64,000 bases of DNA, taken from assembly GCA_023458555.1 (NCBI GenBank), contig JAEWYS010000002.1, positions 310,001 through 374,000 on the forward strand. The letters are read 5' to 3'. The notes beneath the pieces were generated by a model. That model saw only the letters and a program-made list of their open reading frames with translations, was not told where the DNA came from and ran no database searches. Both the position numbers and the translations under genes were made by a program. The DNA is from Bacteroidota bacterium (lineage in GTDB: Bacteria; Bacteroidota; Bacteroidia; Cytophagales; Cytophagaceae). Positions 36,582-45,204 of the stretch are shown one piece after another (positions within the stretch are counted from its first letter, which is position 1; each line of letters begins with the position of its first letter).

Positions 36582-39230
36582 ATGTCAAACATAGAAAAAG
36601 AACGGGTTAAAATAACCCGAAGCAACAGAGGCTGGAAAAAGTGGGGGCCGTATTTATCCGAAAGACAATGGGGGACTGTCAGAGAAGATTATAGCCCGGA
36701 TGGTTCGGCATGGGAAAACTTCTCGTTCGACATGTCTCGCAGCCGGGCATATCGCTGGGGGGAAGACGGGATTGGAGGCATTTCTGACAATAAAGCATTC
36801 CTTTGTATTGCATTAGCAATGTGGAATGAGAAAGATCCTTTCCTGAAAGAACGACTGTTTGGCTTAACGGGCAATCAGGGAAATCACGGTGAAGATGTGA
36901 AGGAAATGTACTATTATCTTGATAGTACGCCAACTCATTCATACATGAAGATGCTTTATAAGTATCCTCAAAGGGAGTTCCCTTACAATGAGCTTGTCTA
37001 CGAAAACAGAATACGCGGTAAAAATGAACCGGAATACGAAATCATGGATACCGGGGCATTTGATGAAAATCGCTACTTTGACGTATATATCGAATATGCC
37101 AAAGCCGATATGGAAGATATCTGTATACGTTATACTGTATGGAACCGCGGACCGGAGAAAGCCAGAATGCACCTGCTTCCGACCGTCTGGTTTAGAAACA
37201 TGTGGAGCTTTTCCAAAGATAGCTACAGACCCTGTATCCGCGTCGGCGATGAAGGTGAATTATTAATATCGCACAAAGATATCGGCAATTATACCCTGTA
37301 TTACGAAGGCGACCCCGAATTACTCTTCTGCGAAAACGATACTAATCATCACGCTGTTTATAATCACAATCCCGGACCTGGCTTTTGGAAAGATGGTATC
37401 AACGACTATGTCACTTTCGGCAAAAAATCGGTAAACCCTGAAATGAAAGGCACAAAGTCTGCCTTACGTTATATACTTGATATCGAGCCGGGAAAAAGCA
37501 AAGAAGTAGTGCTCAGGTTCAGCAATGAAAAACTAAAAGATCCTCTTACAGATCTTCCGTTTATATTCAGAACCCGGCTTAAAGAAGCAGATATCTTCTA
37601 CAATGACATTGCTGAAGGCATTGAAGATACCGAGCTCAGAACCATACAACGTCAGGCTTTTGCCGGAATGCTTTGGAGCAAACAGTTCTATTATTATGAT
37701 GTTAGTCTGTGGCTGGAAGGTGATAACGGAAATGAGCCGCCTCCGCAACGCATCCATGGCCGTAACAAGAACTGGAAGCATTTGAATAATATGGAAATAA
37801 TTTCCATGCCGGATAAATGGGAATATCCATGGTATGCAGCATGGGATCTGGCTTTTCATTGTATTCCGATTGCTATTATAGATCCCGATTTTGCCAAACG
37901 GCAACTTATACTTCTGCTTAGAGAATGGTATATGCACCCTAATGGTCAGATACCTGCCTATGAGTGGAACTTCAGTGATGTAAACCCGCCTGTACATGCC
38001 TGGGCATGCTGGCGTGTCTATGAAATAGACCGGGACATGAACAACGGTAAAGGCGATACAGAATTTCTGGAAAGAATTTTCCATAAGATGATGCTAAACT
38101 TTACCTGGTGGGTCAACAGAAAAGATTCGGAAGGTCATAATATCTTTGAAGGCGGCTTCCTCGGACTTGATAACATCGGAGTTTTTGACAGAAGCAATCC
38201 TTTACCAACAGGAGGTAGCCTGGAGCAGGCAGACGCAACAAGCTGGATGGCCATGTATGCACTGAATATGCTTCGGATCTCACTGGAACTAAGTAAAAGT
38301 AACACAGTTTACCAGGATACGGCATCCAAGTTTCTCGAGCATTTTCTATACATTGCCGGGGCAATTGCCAATACCGGCAAGATAAACAAACTCAACGACG
38401 ATGATCTGAGTCTGTGGGATGAAAATGACCAGTTCTTTTATGATGTACTTCATGCTCCCAACGGTGATTACATACCATTAAAAATTCGTTCCATCGTTGG
38501 GCTGATTCCGATTTTTGCAGTGGAAACTCTTGAACCCCAAATGGCCGAAAAGTTTCCCCACTTTAAACGGAGACTCGAATGGTTTCTAAATTATCGTCCG
38601 GGGCTTGCATCCCTCGTATCAACCAGAGATATTCCACATGTTGGTATACGAAGACGGTTTTCCCTTGTACGTGAAGATAAATTAAAAGCAATCCTTAAAA
38701 GGATGCTGGATGAGTCAGAGTTTCTTTCCGAATATGGCATCAGGGCTCTGTCCAAATTCCATGACAAAAACCCGTACGAGTTTCATACAGACGTTGGGAC
38801 TTTCTCTGTAAAATACCTGCCGGCCGAATCTGACAGTTACATGTTTGGCGGAAACTCTAACTGGAGAGGCCCGATCTGGTTTCCCGTAAATTATCTTATT
38901 ATCGAATCATTGATGAAATATCACGAATACTACAAAGATGAGGTAATGGTAGAACACCCGACCGGTTCCGGAAATATGATGAATTTAAAGCAAATTGCAG
39001 AGGAGCTCAGCAAACGTCTTGTGAGTATATTTCTGAAAGATCAAAACGGAAGACGACCCGTATTTGGCAATAACGAAAAACTTCAGAATGACCCTCACTT
39101 TAAAGATCATATATTATTTTATGAATACTTTCATGGAGATAACGGAAGAGGATGCGGAGCCGGACATCAGACCGGCTGGACAGGACTAGTTGCCGATTTG
39201 ATTCACTCTCATTATCGTAAAAAGATATAA
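36582..39230 (+). CDS. GH63-type (MGH1-like) glycosidase
   Basis: An 882-residue enzyme of the (alpha/alpha)6-barrel GH63 type: 'WGPYLSERQWGTVREDYS' at the start, 'WYAAWDLAFHCIPIAIIDPDFAKRQL' in the middle, 'GQIPAYEWNFSDVNPPVHAWACW' (likely catalytic acid region), 'GGNSNWRGPIWFPVNYLIIESL' and 'GCGAGHQTGWTGLVADLI' near the end. Eukaryotic GH63 removes glucose from N-glycans; bacterial homologues act on mannosylglycerate, glucosylglycerate or alpha-glucosides. No signal peptide, so cytoplasmic. Substrate not assignable. Followed by its own terminator. Confidence 0.85.
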   Translation: MSNIEKERVKITRSNRGWKKWGPYLSERQWGTVREDYSPDGSAWENFSFDMSRSRAYRWGEDGIGGISDNKAFLCIALAMWNEKDPFLKERLFGLTGNQGNHGEDVKEMYYYLDSTPTHSYMKMLYKYPQREFPYNELVYENRIRGKNEPEYEIMDTGAFDENRYFDVYIEYAKADMEDICIRYTVWNRGPEKARMHLLPTVWFRNMWSFSKDSYRPCIRVGDEGELLISHKDIGNYTLYYEGDPELLFCENDTNHHAVYNHNPGPGFWKDGINDYVTFGKKSVNPEMKGTKSALRYILDIEPGKSKEVVLRFSNEKLKDPLTDLPFIFRTRLKEADIFYNDIAEGIEDTELRTIQRQAFAGMLWSKQFYYYDVSLWLEGDNGNEPPPQRIHGRNKNWKHLNNMEIISMPDKWEYPWYAAWDLAFHCIPIAIIDPDFAKRQLILLLREWYMHPNGQIPAYEWNFSDVNPPVHAWACWRVYEIDRDMNNGKGDTEFLERIFHKMMLNFTWWVNRKDSEGHNIFEGGFLGLDNIGVFDRSNPLPTGGSLEQADATSWMAMYALNMLRISLELSKSNTVYQDTASKFLEHFLYIAGAIANTGKINKLNDDDLSLWDENDQFFYDVLHAPNGDYIPLKIRSIVGLIPIFAVETLEPQMAEKFPHFKRRLEWFLNYRPGLASLVSTRDIPHVGIRRRFSLVREDKLKAILKRMLDESEFLSEYGIRALSKFHDKNPYEFHTDVGTFSVKYLPAESDSYMFGGNSNWRGPIWFPVNYLIIESLMKYHEYYKDEVMVEHPTGSGNMMNLKQIAEELSKRLVSIFLKDQNGRRPVFGNNEKLQNDPHFKDHILFYEYFHGDNGRGCGAGHQTGWTGLVADLIHSHYRKKI

Positions 39231-39262
39231 TGAAAAGGCCTGCTCTAAACAGGCCTTTTTCA
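39231..39262 (+). terminator. Terminator after the GH63 gene
   Basis: Arms tgaaaaggcctg (39231-39242) and caggcctttttca (39250-39262), with one bulged T, seven-base loop and a T-run in the descending arm. Confidence 0.8.
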
Positions 39263-39364
39263 TTTGTGAATAACCAGCGATTCAAAGAATCAGGATTCAG
39301 CACAAACATTCGGCCTGCTCTCTGTATTAATCTTGCATTATCCATTACTTAATATGTATCACTT

Positions 39365-40654
39365 ATGAATATTCCCAAATCAGACAAACCCCGGTTAGTA
39401 GTCATTGGCGGCGGCTTTGGCGGAATTGAGTTAATCAAAAATATTGCAAAAACCGGTCAGTTCCAGATTGTACTGATTGACAGAAACAATTATCACACGT
39501 TTCAGCCTTTATTGTACCAGGTTGCAACAGCCGGTCTGGAACCTGACTCTATTGCCGGGCCATTGCGCAAGATTTTTACAGGATACAAAGATTTCTATTT
39601 CAGAATTGCTAATGTGGAAGCCATAAATCCTGATCACAATCAAATTCAGACATCAATTGGAGATCTGACATATGATTTTCTGGCAATATGCTCAGGATCA
39701 AAAACTAATTATTATGGAAACGAAGAAGTAAAGAAGGCAGCTTTTCCCATGAAGCAGGTCCCTCAGGCACTTGATCTTAGAAGTAAAATATTGCAGAATT
39801 TTGAGAATGCTCTTCTTACCGGTTCGACTGAAGAGAAGAAAAGCTTTCTGGATATTGTCATTGTAGGAGGCGGACCAACTGGGGTTGAGCTGGCCGGCGC
39901 CCTTGCAGAGCTTCGCAAGCATATTCTTCCCAATGATATTCCGGAGCTTGACTTTTCTCAGATGGATATTTATCTGCTTGAGGCAGGCCCCCGAATCCTG
40001 AATGGCATGTCCGAAAATGCTTACCAGAAAGCATTTCAATATCTCGAAAACTTCGGTATACTGGTAAAGCTTAATAAAGCAGTCAAATCGTATGATGGGT
40101 ATCGGGTCAAACTGAGTGACGGAAGTGAAATTATCAGCCGAACACTCATATGGGCAGCCGGAGTACAGGGCAATATAATAAAAGGCCTGCCAGATGATGC
40201 TGTCAATGCAAGCAGGTATGTAGTAGATAAAACTCTCCTGCTCAAGGGAAGTAAAAATATATTTGCCATTGGTGATGTTGCCGGTGTTTATACAGAGGAT
40301 ACTCCCCGAGGATACCCGATGCTCGCACAAGTTGCCATTCAACAGGGACGTCTGGTTGCCGACAATCTTTCCAATCTGCTACAGAAAAAATCCCTAGGCG
40401 GGTTTCGCTATAATGACAAAGGAAGCATGGCTACAATAGGCCGGAACAAAGCAGTCGTTGATCTGCCTAAATTCAAATTTTCCGGATTTTTTGCATGGTT
40501 CGTCTGGATGTTTGTTCACCTGATGTTCCTCATCGGCTTCAGAAACAAACTTTCTGTATTACTGGGTTGGATGTGGAACTACTTTACGTACGACAGAGCT
40601 ACCAGACTTATTATCAGACCCTGGAAGGATCATCAGAAACAGGCTCCGGAATAG
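39365..40654 (+). CDS. ndh: Type II NADH dehydrogenase
   Basis: A 429-residue NAD(P)/FAD-dependent oxidoreductase. It has two Rossmann motifs: FAD at 'VVIGGGFGGIELIK' (residues ~10-25) and NADH at 'VIVGGGPTGVELAGALAE' (~165-180); 'FQPLLYQVATAGLEPDSIAGPLR' and 'FAIGDVAGVYTEDTPRGYPMLAQVAIQQG' are NDH-2 signatures. The C-terminal hydrophobic helices 'FFAWFVWMFVHLMFLIGF' would attach it to the membrane, where it passes electrons from NADH to quinone without pumping protons. Convergent with the KtrA-like gene. Confidence 0.9.
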   Translation: MNIPKSDKPRLVVIGGGFGGIELIKNIAKTGQFQIVLIDRNNYHTFQPLLYQVATAGLEPDSIAGPLRKIFTGYKDFYFRIANVEAINPDHNQIQTSIGDLTYDFLAICSGSKTNYYGNEEVKKAAFPMKQVPQALDLRSKILQNFENALLTGSTEEKKSFLDIVIVGGGPTGVELAGALAELRKHILPNDIPELDFSQMDIYLLEAGPRILNGMSENAYQKAFQYLENFGILVKLNKAVKSYDGYRVKLSDGSEIISRTLIWAAGVQGNIIKGLPDDAVNASRYVVDKTLLLKGSKNIFAIGDVAGVYTEDTPRGYPMLAQVAIQQGRLVADNLSNLLQKKSLGGFRYNDKGSMATIGRNKAVVDLPKFKFSGFFAWFVWMFVHLMFLIGFRNKLSVLLGWMWNYFTYDRATRLIIRPWKDHQKQAPE

Positions 40655-40671
40655 CAATAGAAACGAATGGT

Positions 40672-41364
40672 CTAGCTATTAACGGCCACGAAACGATCCA
40701 CATCTTTCGTTTTGCCTAACAGTATAATGATGTCACTTTCCAGAAGTATTGTATCTCCATTGGGAACACCTACAATATGCTCGACTTGTACGGAGTTCCC
40801 GTTCTTCCTTTCATTAAATATCCGCTTTATGGTAATCAGGTTGATATTATACTGTTCCCTGAGACCAATCTCTCTGATTGATCTGTTAACCACTTTCAGG
40901 GGAGCATGAATTTCAACGATTTCATAATCATCAGGCAATAACAGAAAGCGTTTCATTGAAGGATGTAGCAGCATTTCTGCAACTGTCTTCCCGACTTCAT
41001 CCTCCGGTGACAATACTTCTGCAATACCCAGCTTTTGTAAAATTAATTTCTGCTGCTGATTGCCGGCCCTCGCAATAATACGTTTCACTTTCAGGTCCTG
41101 CAAAATTGTAGCCGTCAGAAGCAGGCTTTCAAAATCATCACCAATCGCTATTACTGCTGCATCTACCGCTTCAATTCCCTGGGCACGCATGCTTTTAATA
41201 TCAGTAGAGTCCAGAGCAACTGCAAAAGCAACAGTATCGTTGATCTGTTCAACCTTGGCAAAATCGACATCAATAGCCAATACCTCAGCTCCTCTGTCTG
41301 CAAGCGTTCTGGCTATCGATGTGCCGAATTTCCCCAAACCGATTACAGCAAACTTGTTAATCAT
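40672..41364 (-). CDS. TrkA/KtrA-family potassium uptake regulator
   Basis: A soluble regulator of 230 residues: an N-terminal RCK_N Rossmann domain ('FAVIGLGKFGTSIARTLADRGAEVLAIDVD', with 'AAVIAIGDDFESLLLTATILQ') and a C-terminal RCK_C domain (about 140-225). Such proteins bind NAD(H), ATP/ADP or c-di-AMP and gate a partner K+ transporter (TrkH/KtrB); no such channel lies in this window. Its start codon overlaps the stop of udk by a few bases on the same strand. Confidence 0.92.
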   Translation of the reverse strand: MINKFAVIGLGKFGTSIARTLADRGAEVLAIDVDFAKVEQINDTVAFAVALDSTDIKSMRAQGIEAVDAAVIAIGDDFESLLLTATILQDLKVKRIIARAGNQQQKLILQKLGIAEVLSPEDEVGKTVAEMLLHPSMKRFLLLPDDYEIVEIHAPLKVVNRSIREIGLREQYNINLITIKRIFNERKNGNSVQVEHIVGVPNGDTILLESDIIILLGKTKDVDRFVAVNS

Positions 41365-41972
41365 ATAATCCTGGAGTGTATAAATGTAGTAAGTACAGTC
41401 AACGCATTCTCGAAAGTCACATTATTAGGGATTATCAAATCCGCGGAATGCCTAGTCGGAGAAATGTATCGCTCATAGGTTGGCACGACATGATGCTCAT
41501 ACCTGTAAAACACATCTTCCATTGTATAGCCTCTTTCCTCCCAGTCCCTTTGAATTCGTCTTTTTATCCGGATATGGTCTTGGGCTTCTATAAAAATCTT
41601 TAGGTCCAGTTCCTGTAAGAGCTCCTCAAAAACCAGAACAAAGATTCCCTCAACAAGAATAACAGGTGCGCTTTTTATCAGATATTCTTTCCCCGATTTA
41701 CCAGGACTGTTGTAGACATATTCAATCCCTTGTATAGTCTCTCCCGACTTTAATCTTCGAAGATCCTTCAGAAGCAGCGCCAGGTCAATCGAGTCCGGAC
41801 TGTCAAAGTTAGCGACTCCGGCTAAATCCAAAGGCTGAAGATCAATTGTCTTATAGTAGTTATCCATTGAAAAAAGACAAACATCTTTCTCCGGAAGCTT
41901 CTCTCGTATTGCCTTTACGAAAGCCGTTTTACCAGACGCGCTTCCTCCACAAATACCAATGGTATAAGACAT
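41361..41972 (-). CDS. udk: Uridine kinase
   Basis: Uridine/cytidine kinase of the P-loop family: 'IGICGGSASGKTAFVKAI' (Walker A), 'FSMDNYYKTI', 'NFDSPDSIDLALL', 'EGIFVLVFEEL' and 'RRIQRDWEERGYT' with 'VPTYERYISPTRHSADLIIPNN' near the end. 203 residues, a normal length. It salvages uridine and cytidine to their monophosphates. The gene begins six bases after rdgB and overlaps ktrA-like, so the three probably form one transcript. Confidence 0.93.
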   Translation of the reverse strand: MSYTIGICGGSASGKTAFVKAIREKLPEKDVCLFSMDNYYKTIDLQPLDLAGVANFDSPDSIDLALLLKDLRRLKSGETIQGIEYVYNSPGKSGKEYLIKSAPVILVEGIFVLVFEELLQELDLKIFIEAQDHIRIKRRIQRDWEERGYTMEDVFYRYEHHVVPTYERYISPTRHSADLIIPNNVTFENALTVLTTFIHSRII

Positions 41973-41977
41973 AAAAG

Positions 41978-42568
41978 TTACTTTACCATAAGTTGAGTCT
42001 TGAAAAAGTCGACCATCTTCTTGGCTGCCTTTCCCCGGTGGCTGATTTGGTTCTTTTCTTCCACGCTTAATTGCGCAAAAGTCACAGAATATCCTTCCGG
42101 CTGAAAAACAGGATCATAGCCAAAACCTTTCTCTCCATGCCGCTCAGTGGTTATTTTTCCTTCAACCAGCCCTTCAAACTGATGCATTTCTCCATCAATA
42201 ATAAGCGTTATTACAGTCCGGAAACGAGCCGCCCTGTTTTCCACTCCTTCCAGGTTTTTCAGGAGCAGCTGTATATTATCTTCCGGATTGCATTGAGGAC
42301 CCGCATACCTTGATGATATGACTCCCGGAGCTCCGTCCAGAGCATCCACTTCCAGTCCTGTATCATCAGCAAAGCAGTCTATTGAATATCTGATATTGAC
42401 ATACTCAGCTTTTTGCATGGAGTTTCCTGCAATAGTAAGCTGGGTTTCGGGCAATTCCTCATTACACCCTATATCGATCAGGCTCAAAACCTTATACTGA
42501 TCTCCAATTTGCTTTCTGATCTCTTCAAGCTTGCCTCTGTTGTTCGTAGCAAAACAGATTTCTTTCAT
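41978..42568 (-). CDS. rdgB: Non-canonical purine NTP pyrophosphatase (RdgB/HAM1)
   Basis: This enzyme hydrolyses ITP, dITP and XTP to keep them out of DNA and RNA. The 196 residues open with 'ICFATNNRGKLEEIRKQI' and contain 'CFADDTGLEVDALDGAPGVISSRYAG', 'KGFGYDPVFQPEGYSVTFAQL' and 'ISHRGKAAKKM', the complete signature set. First gene of the rdgB-udk-ktrA run. Confidence 0.96.
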   Translation of the reverse strand: MKEICFATNNRGKLEEIRKQIGDQYKVLSLIDIGCNEELPETQLTIAGNSMQKAEYVNIRYSIDCFADDTGLEVDALDGAPGVISSRYAGPQCNPEDNIQLLLKNLEGVENRAARFRTVITLIIDGEMHQFEGLVEGKITTERHGEKGFGYDPVFQPEGYSVTFAQLSVEEKNQISHRGKAAKKMVDFFKTQLMVK

Positions 42569-42765
42569 AATAGTAACATTTATCCAGTCTGTACGGGTAC
42601 TTAATTAGATAAGTATCTCCTCTGTTAAATAACGTCTCCGATGTTTCTAATTACGGATTCTTTGCCGAAAAGCCAATAGCACCTGATTAAAATTTTATGA
42701 TATGAAAGCTAATGGTATAAGAAATAACGAATAAATGAACAAATTAGACATAAACTGATGTTTCT

Positions 42766-42797
42766 TTTGTTAAATCCTGATTAAATAACTAAATTTG
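42766..42797 (+). promoter_or_regulatory. Promoter of the rpsP operon
   Basis: TTTG (42766-42769), 20 bases, TAAATTTG (42790-42797): exact matches to both Bacteroidota boxes, leaving a leader of about 50 bases before rpsP. This is the clearest promoter in the window. Confidence 0.75.
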
Positions 42798-42851
42798 GCG
42801 TTCTTTTGTGGACGAGCTCCACGCAATACGTATTAAAGTTTAAACACTAAC

Positions 42852-43388
42852 ATGGCAACCAAAATCAGATTATTACGTCGGGGACGTAAAAAGTATGCCA
42901 GATACGACATCGTCGTAGCTGACTCAAGAGCACCGCGTGACGGAAAATTCATTGAGAAAATCGGTCTTTTTAACCCTACCGGTATTCCAAACATTACAGA
43001 ATTAAATCTTGAAAGAGCTTTCTACTGGATAATGAATGGAGCACAGCCAACTGACTCTGCAAGAACAATCCTTTCCAAATCCGGAGTAATGCTGAAAAAG
43101 CATCTTCAGGTCGGAGTAAACAAAGGAGCCATTACTCAGGAACAGGCTGATAAAAAATTCCAGGAGTGGGTTGATACCAAAGAGAAAAAGGCCCAAACCG
43201 ACCTTGCAAGTTCACAGGCAAAGAAAGAAGCTGATAAAAAAGTAAGACTGGCTGCTGAAGCAAAAGTTAACGAAGCAAGAAAAGCTGCCCAGTTAGCGAA
43301 ACTGGCTGCCGCTACTCAGGAAGCTGCTACTGAAGAAGCTGCAACCGAAGGTGAAGGACAGGCTGCCGAAGAAACTGCAGCAGAATAA
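42852..43388 (+). CDS. rpsP: 30S ribosomal protein S16 with long C-terminal tail
   Basis: The first ~85 residues are a standard S16 ('MATKIRLLRRGRKKYARYDIVVADSRAPRDGKFIEKIG' pattern, split in reading). The following ~95 residues form a tail rich in Ala, Lys and Glu that ends 'EEAATEGEGQAAEETAAE'. Most bacterial S16 proteins have 80-90 residues; extended forms occur in Bacteroidota. The tail is likely disordered or helical on the ribosome surface. First gene of the rpsP-rimM-trmD-rplS operon. Confidence 0.97.
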   Translation: MATKIRLLRRGRKKYARYDIVVADSRAPRDGKFIEKIGLFNPTGIPNITELNLERAFYWIMNGAQPTDSARTILSKSGVMLKKHLQVGVNKGAITQEQADKKFQEWVDTKEKKAQTDLASSQAKKEADKKVRLAAEAKVNEARKAAQLAKLAAATQEAATEEAATEGEGQAAEETAAE

Positions 43389-43404
43389 ATCATTCTTCCG
43401 GGAA

Positions 43405-43932
43405 ATGAAAGCAGAAAACTGTTTTGAACTCGGATATCTGACAAAGCCTCATGGATTATCAGGAGAAATTCAAGCCATTCTGGATTCTGAAACTCCTGAA
43501 TATTACGAAAATATGGAATCAGTTTTTGTTGAGATCAACAAAAAACTGATTCCTTTTTTTATAGAATCAATCAGCATATCCGGGAAAAAAGCGATCATCA
43601 AATTTGAGGATATCAAAAGCCCGGACGAAGCAGTGGGATTTGCCGGGAAAAAACTATACCTTCCGCTTGAATTTTTACCCGCTCTGGAAGATGATCAGTT
43701 TTACTACCATGAGATCATCAACTATAAAGTAACAGACAAAAGACTGGGGCCTCTCGGGAAAGTTGAATCTGTTGTTGAAAATCCGGGTCACGATCTCATA
43801 ATCATGCAATATCTGAACAGAGAAGTAATAATTCCGCTAAATGATGATATCGTATACAAAGTTGATCATGACAACTCAACCATTCTGGTTGATCTTCCGG
43901 ATGGTCTTCTGGAACTATATATGGAGGATTAA
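43405..43932 (+). CDS. rimM: Ribosome maturation factor RimM
   Basis: RimM binds S19 and helps mature the 30S head. I place the start at 43405 (MKAENCFELGYLTKPHGLSGE), 16 bases after rpsP; the frame is open from 43351 but that stretch lies inside rpsP. The 175 residues show the N-terminal beta-barrel ('GYLTKPHGLSGEIQA') and the C-terminal PRC-like barrel ('YHEIINYKVTDKRLGPLGKVESVVENPGHDLIIM'). Confidence 0.93.
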   Translation: MKAENCFELGYLTKPHGLSGEIQAILDSETPEYYENMESVFVEINKKLIPFFIESISISGKKAIIKFEDIKSPDEAVGFAGKKLYLPLEFLPALEDDQFYYHEIINYKVTDKRLGPLGKVESVVENPGHDLIIMQYLNREVIIPLNDDIVYKVDHDNSTILVDLPDGLLELYMED

Positions 43933-43934
43933 TC

Positions 43935-44627
43935 ATGCGAATTGATATTATCACAGCCATTCCGTCTCTTCTGGACAGTTTTCTTAATCAGTCAATTCTA
44001 AAAAGAGCACAGGACAAAAAAATTGTCGAGCTTGCCATCAATGACCTCCGGGAATATTCGGTCAATAAGCACAGACAGATCGACGATTATGCCTTCGGCG
44101 GCGGAGCCGGAATGGTACTGATGCCCGAACCTCTTTTCAATTGCATCGAAACTCTTCAGAAACAGCGAAATTATGATGCGGTAATATATGTCACTCCGGA
44201 CGGCCAGACATTTGATCAGAAAACAGCCAATAAGCTTTCGTGCTATCAGAACCTGATTATTATTTGCGGTCACTACAAAGGCATAGATGAAAGAGTGAGA
44301 CAAGCTCTGGTAACGCATGAAATCAGCATCGGAGATTATGTACTATCCGGCGGAGAGCTTCCTGCTGCAATTCTGGCAGACGCTATCATCCGATTAATTC
44401 CCGGAGTTCTGTCTGACGAAACATCCGCTCTTTCTGATTCATTTCAGGATGATTTGCTGGCGCCCCCAGTATATACCCGCCCTGCCAGCTTCAGAGGCAT
44501 GGATGTACCCGAAATTCTGCTCAGTGGCCATGAAGAAAACATAGAGCAATGGCGCCATGATCAGGCCCTTGAGAAAACGAAAACCCGTCGCCCTGACCTC
44601 TACAAAAAATACCAAAATAATAATTAA
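43935..44627 (+). CDS. trmD: tRNA (guanine37-N1)-methyltransferase
   Basis: TrmD methylates G37 of tRNAs, preventing +1 frameshifts. The 230 residues contain 'YAFGGGAGMVLMPEP', the SAM-binding trefoil-knot segment 'IICGHYKGIDERV' and 'ISIGDYVLSGGELPAAILADAIIRLIPG', and 'LAPPVYTRPASFRG'. It starts two bases after rimM ends and precedes rplS. Confidence 0.97.
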   Translation: MRIDIITAIPSLLDSFLNQSILKRAQDKKIVELAINDLREYSVNKHRQIDDYAFGGGAGMVLMPEPLFNCIETLQKQRNYDAVIYVTPDGQTFDQKTANKLSCYQNLIIICGHYKGIDERVRQALVTHEISIGDYVLSGGELPAAILADAIIRLIPGVLSDETSALSDSFQDDLLAPPVYTRPASFRGMDVPEILLSGHEENIEQWRHDQALEKTKTRRPDLYKKYQNNN

Positions 44628-44634
44628 AAAATTA

Positions 44635-44663
44635 TTTGGTTCTGAAATAAATATCTATATTTG
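44635..44663 (+). promoter_or_regulatory. Internal promoter before rplS
   Basis: TTTG (44635-44638), 17 bases, TATATTTG (44656-44663), exact in both boxes, between the trmD stop and rplS. It would give rplS extra transcription within the operon. Confidence 0.65.
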
Positions 44664-44701
44664 CAGTCCGTTTTTGGAAAAGCCTATAAAAATATACGAA
44701 T

Positions 44702-45082
44702 ATGAGCACTGAATTACTCAATGTCATAGCAGCTGAATACAGTGAGAAGAGAAAGGATATACCTGCATTCAAGGCTGGTGATACAATTAATGTACACGTA
44801 AAAATCACTGAAGGAAACAAGGAAAGAATTCAGCAATATCAGGGGACTGTTATTCAGAGAAGAAATGAGAACTCATTGGGAGAAACATTCACTGTCAGAA
44901 AAATATCCGGCGGAGTTGCTGTGGAAAGAATTTTCCCTTTACTTTCTCCTAGTATTGAAAAAATCGAGCTGGTTAGAAAAGGTGTTGTAAGAAGAGCAAG
45001 ACTATTCTACCTGAGAGACAAAAAAGGTAAAGGCGCAAAAATCAAAGAAGATAAAAAATATGCCAATAAAGTTTCTGAATAA
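44702..45082 (+). CDS. rplS: 50S ribosomal protein L19
   Basis: L19 sits at the 30S-50S interface. The 126 residues contain 'IPAFKAGDTINVHVKITEGNKERIQQYQGTVI', 'GETFTVRKISGGVAVERIFPLLSPSIEKIELVRKGVVRRARLFYLRDKKGK', the full family pattern. Last gene of the operon, followed by a strong terminator. Confidence 0.97.
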   Translation: MSTELLNVIAAEYSEKRKDIPAFKAGDTINVHVKITEGNKERIQQYQGTVIQRRNENSLGETFTVRKISGGVAVERIFPLLSPSIEKIELVRKGVVRRARLFYLRDKKGKGAKIKEDKKYANKVSE

Positions 45083-45099
45083 GAAACACAGGTCTTATA

Positions 45100-45134
45100 A
45101 ACTAAAAAAGCTCCCATTAGGAGCTTTTTTAGTT
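45100..45134 (+). terminator. Terminator of the rpsP-rplS operon
   Basis: Perfect 15-bp stem (45100-45114 with 45120-45134), core gctcc/ggagc, 5-base loop, T-run in the descending arm. Confidence 0.9.
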
Positions 45135-45204
45135 TTATGTCTATATGTCAGGCAGGGTCTTCTGGCATATCTATTGTTCTGTTTTTTTTAATAAACATAT
45201 TTTG

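Noticed and set aside
37533..38084. 183-codon minus-strand frame within the GH63 gene
   Set aside because: Shadow frame opposite conserved GH63 motifs, with no protein features of its own.
39698..40342. 214-codon minus-strand frame within the NADH dehydrogenase gene
   Set aside because: The opposite strand encodes an NDH-2 with all its motifs; the antisense frame resembles no family.
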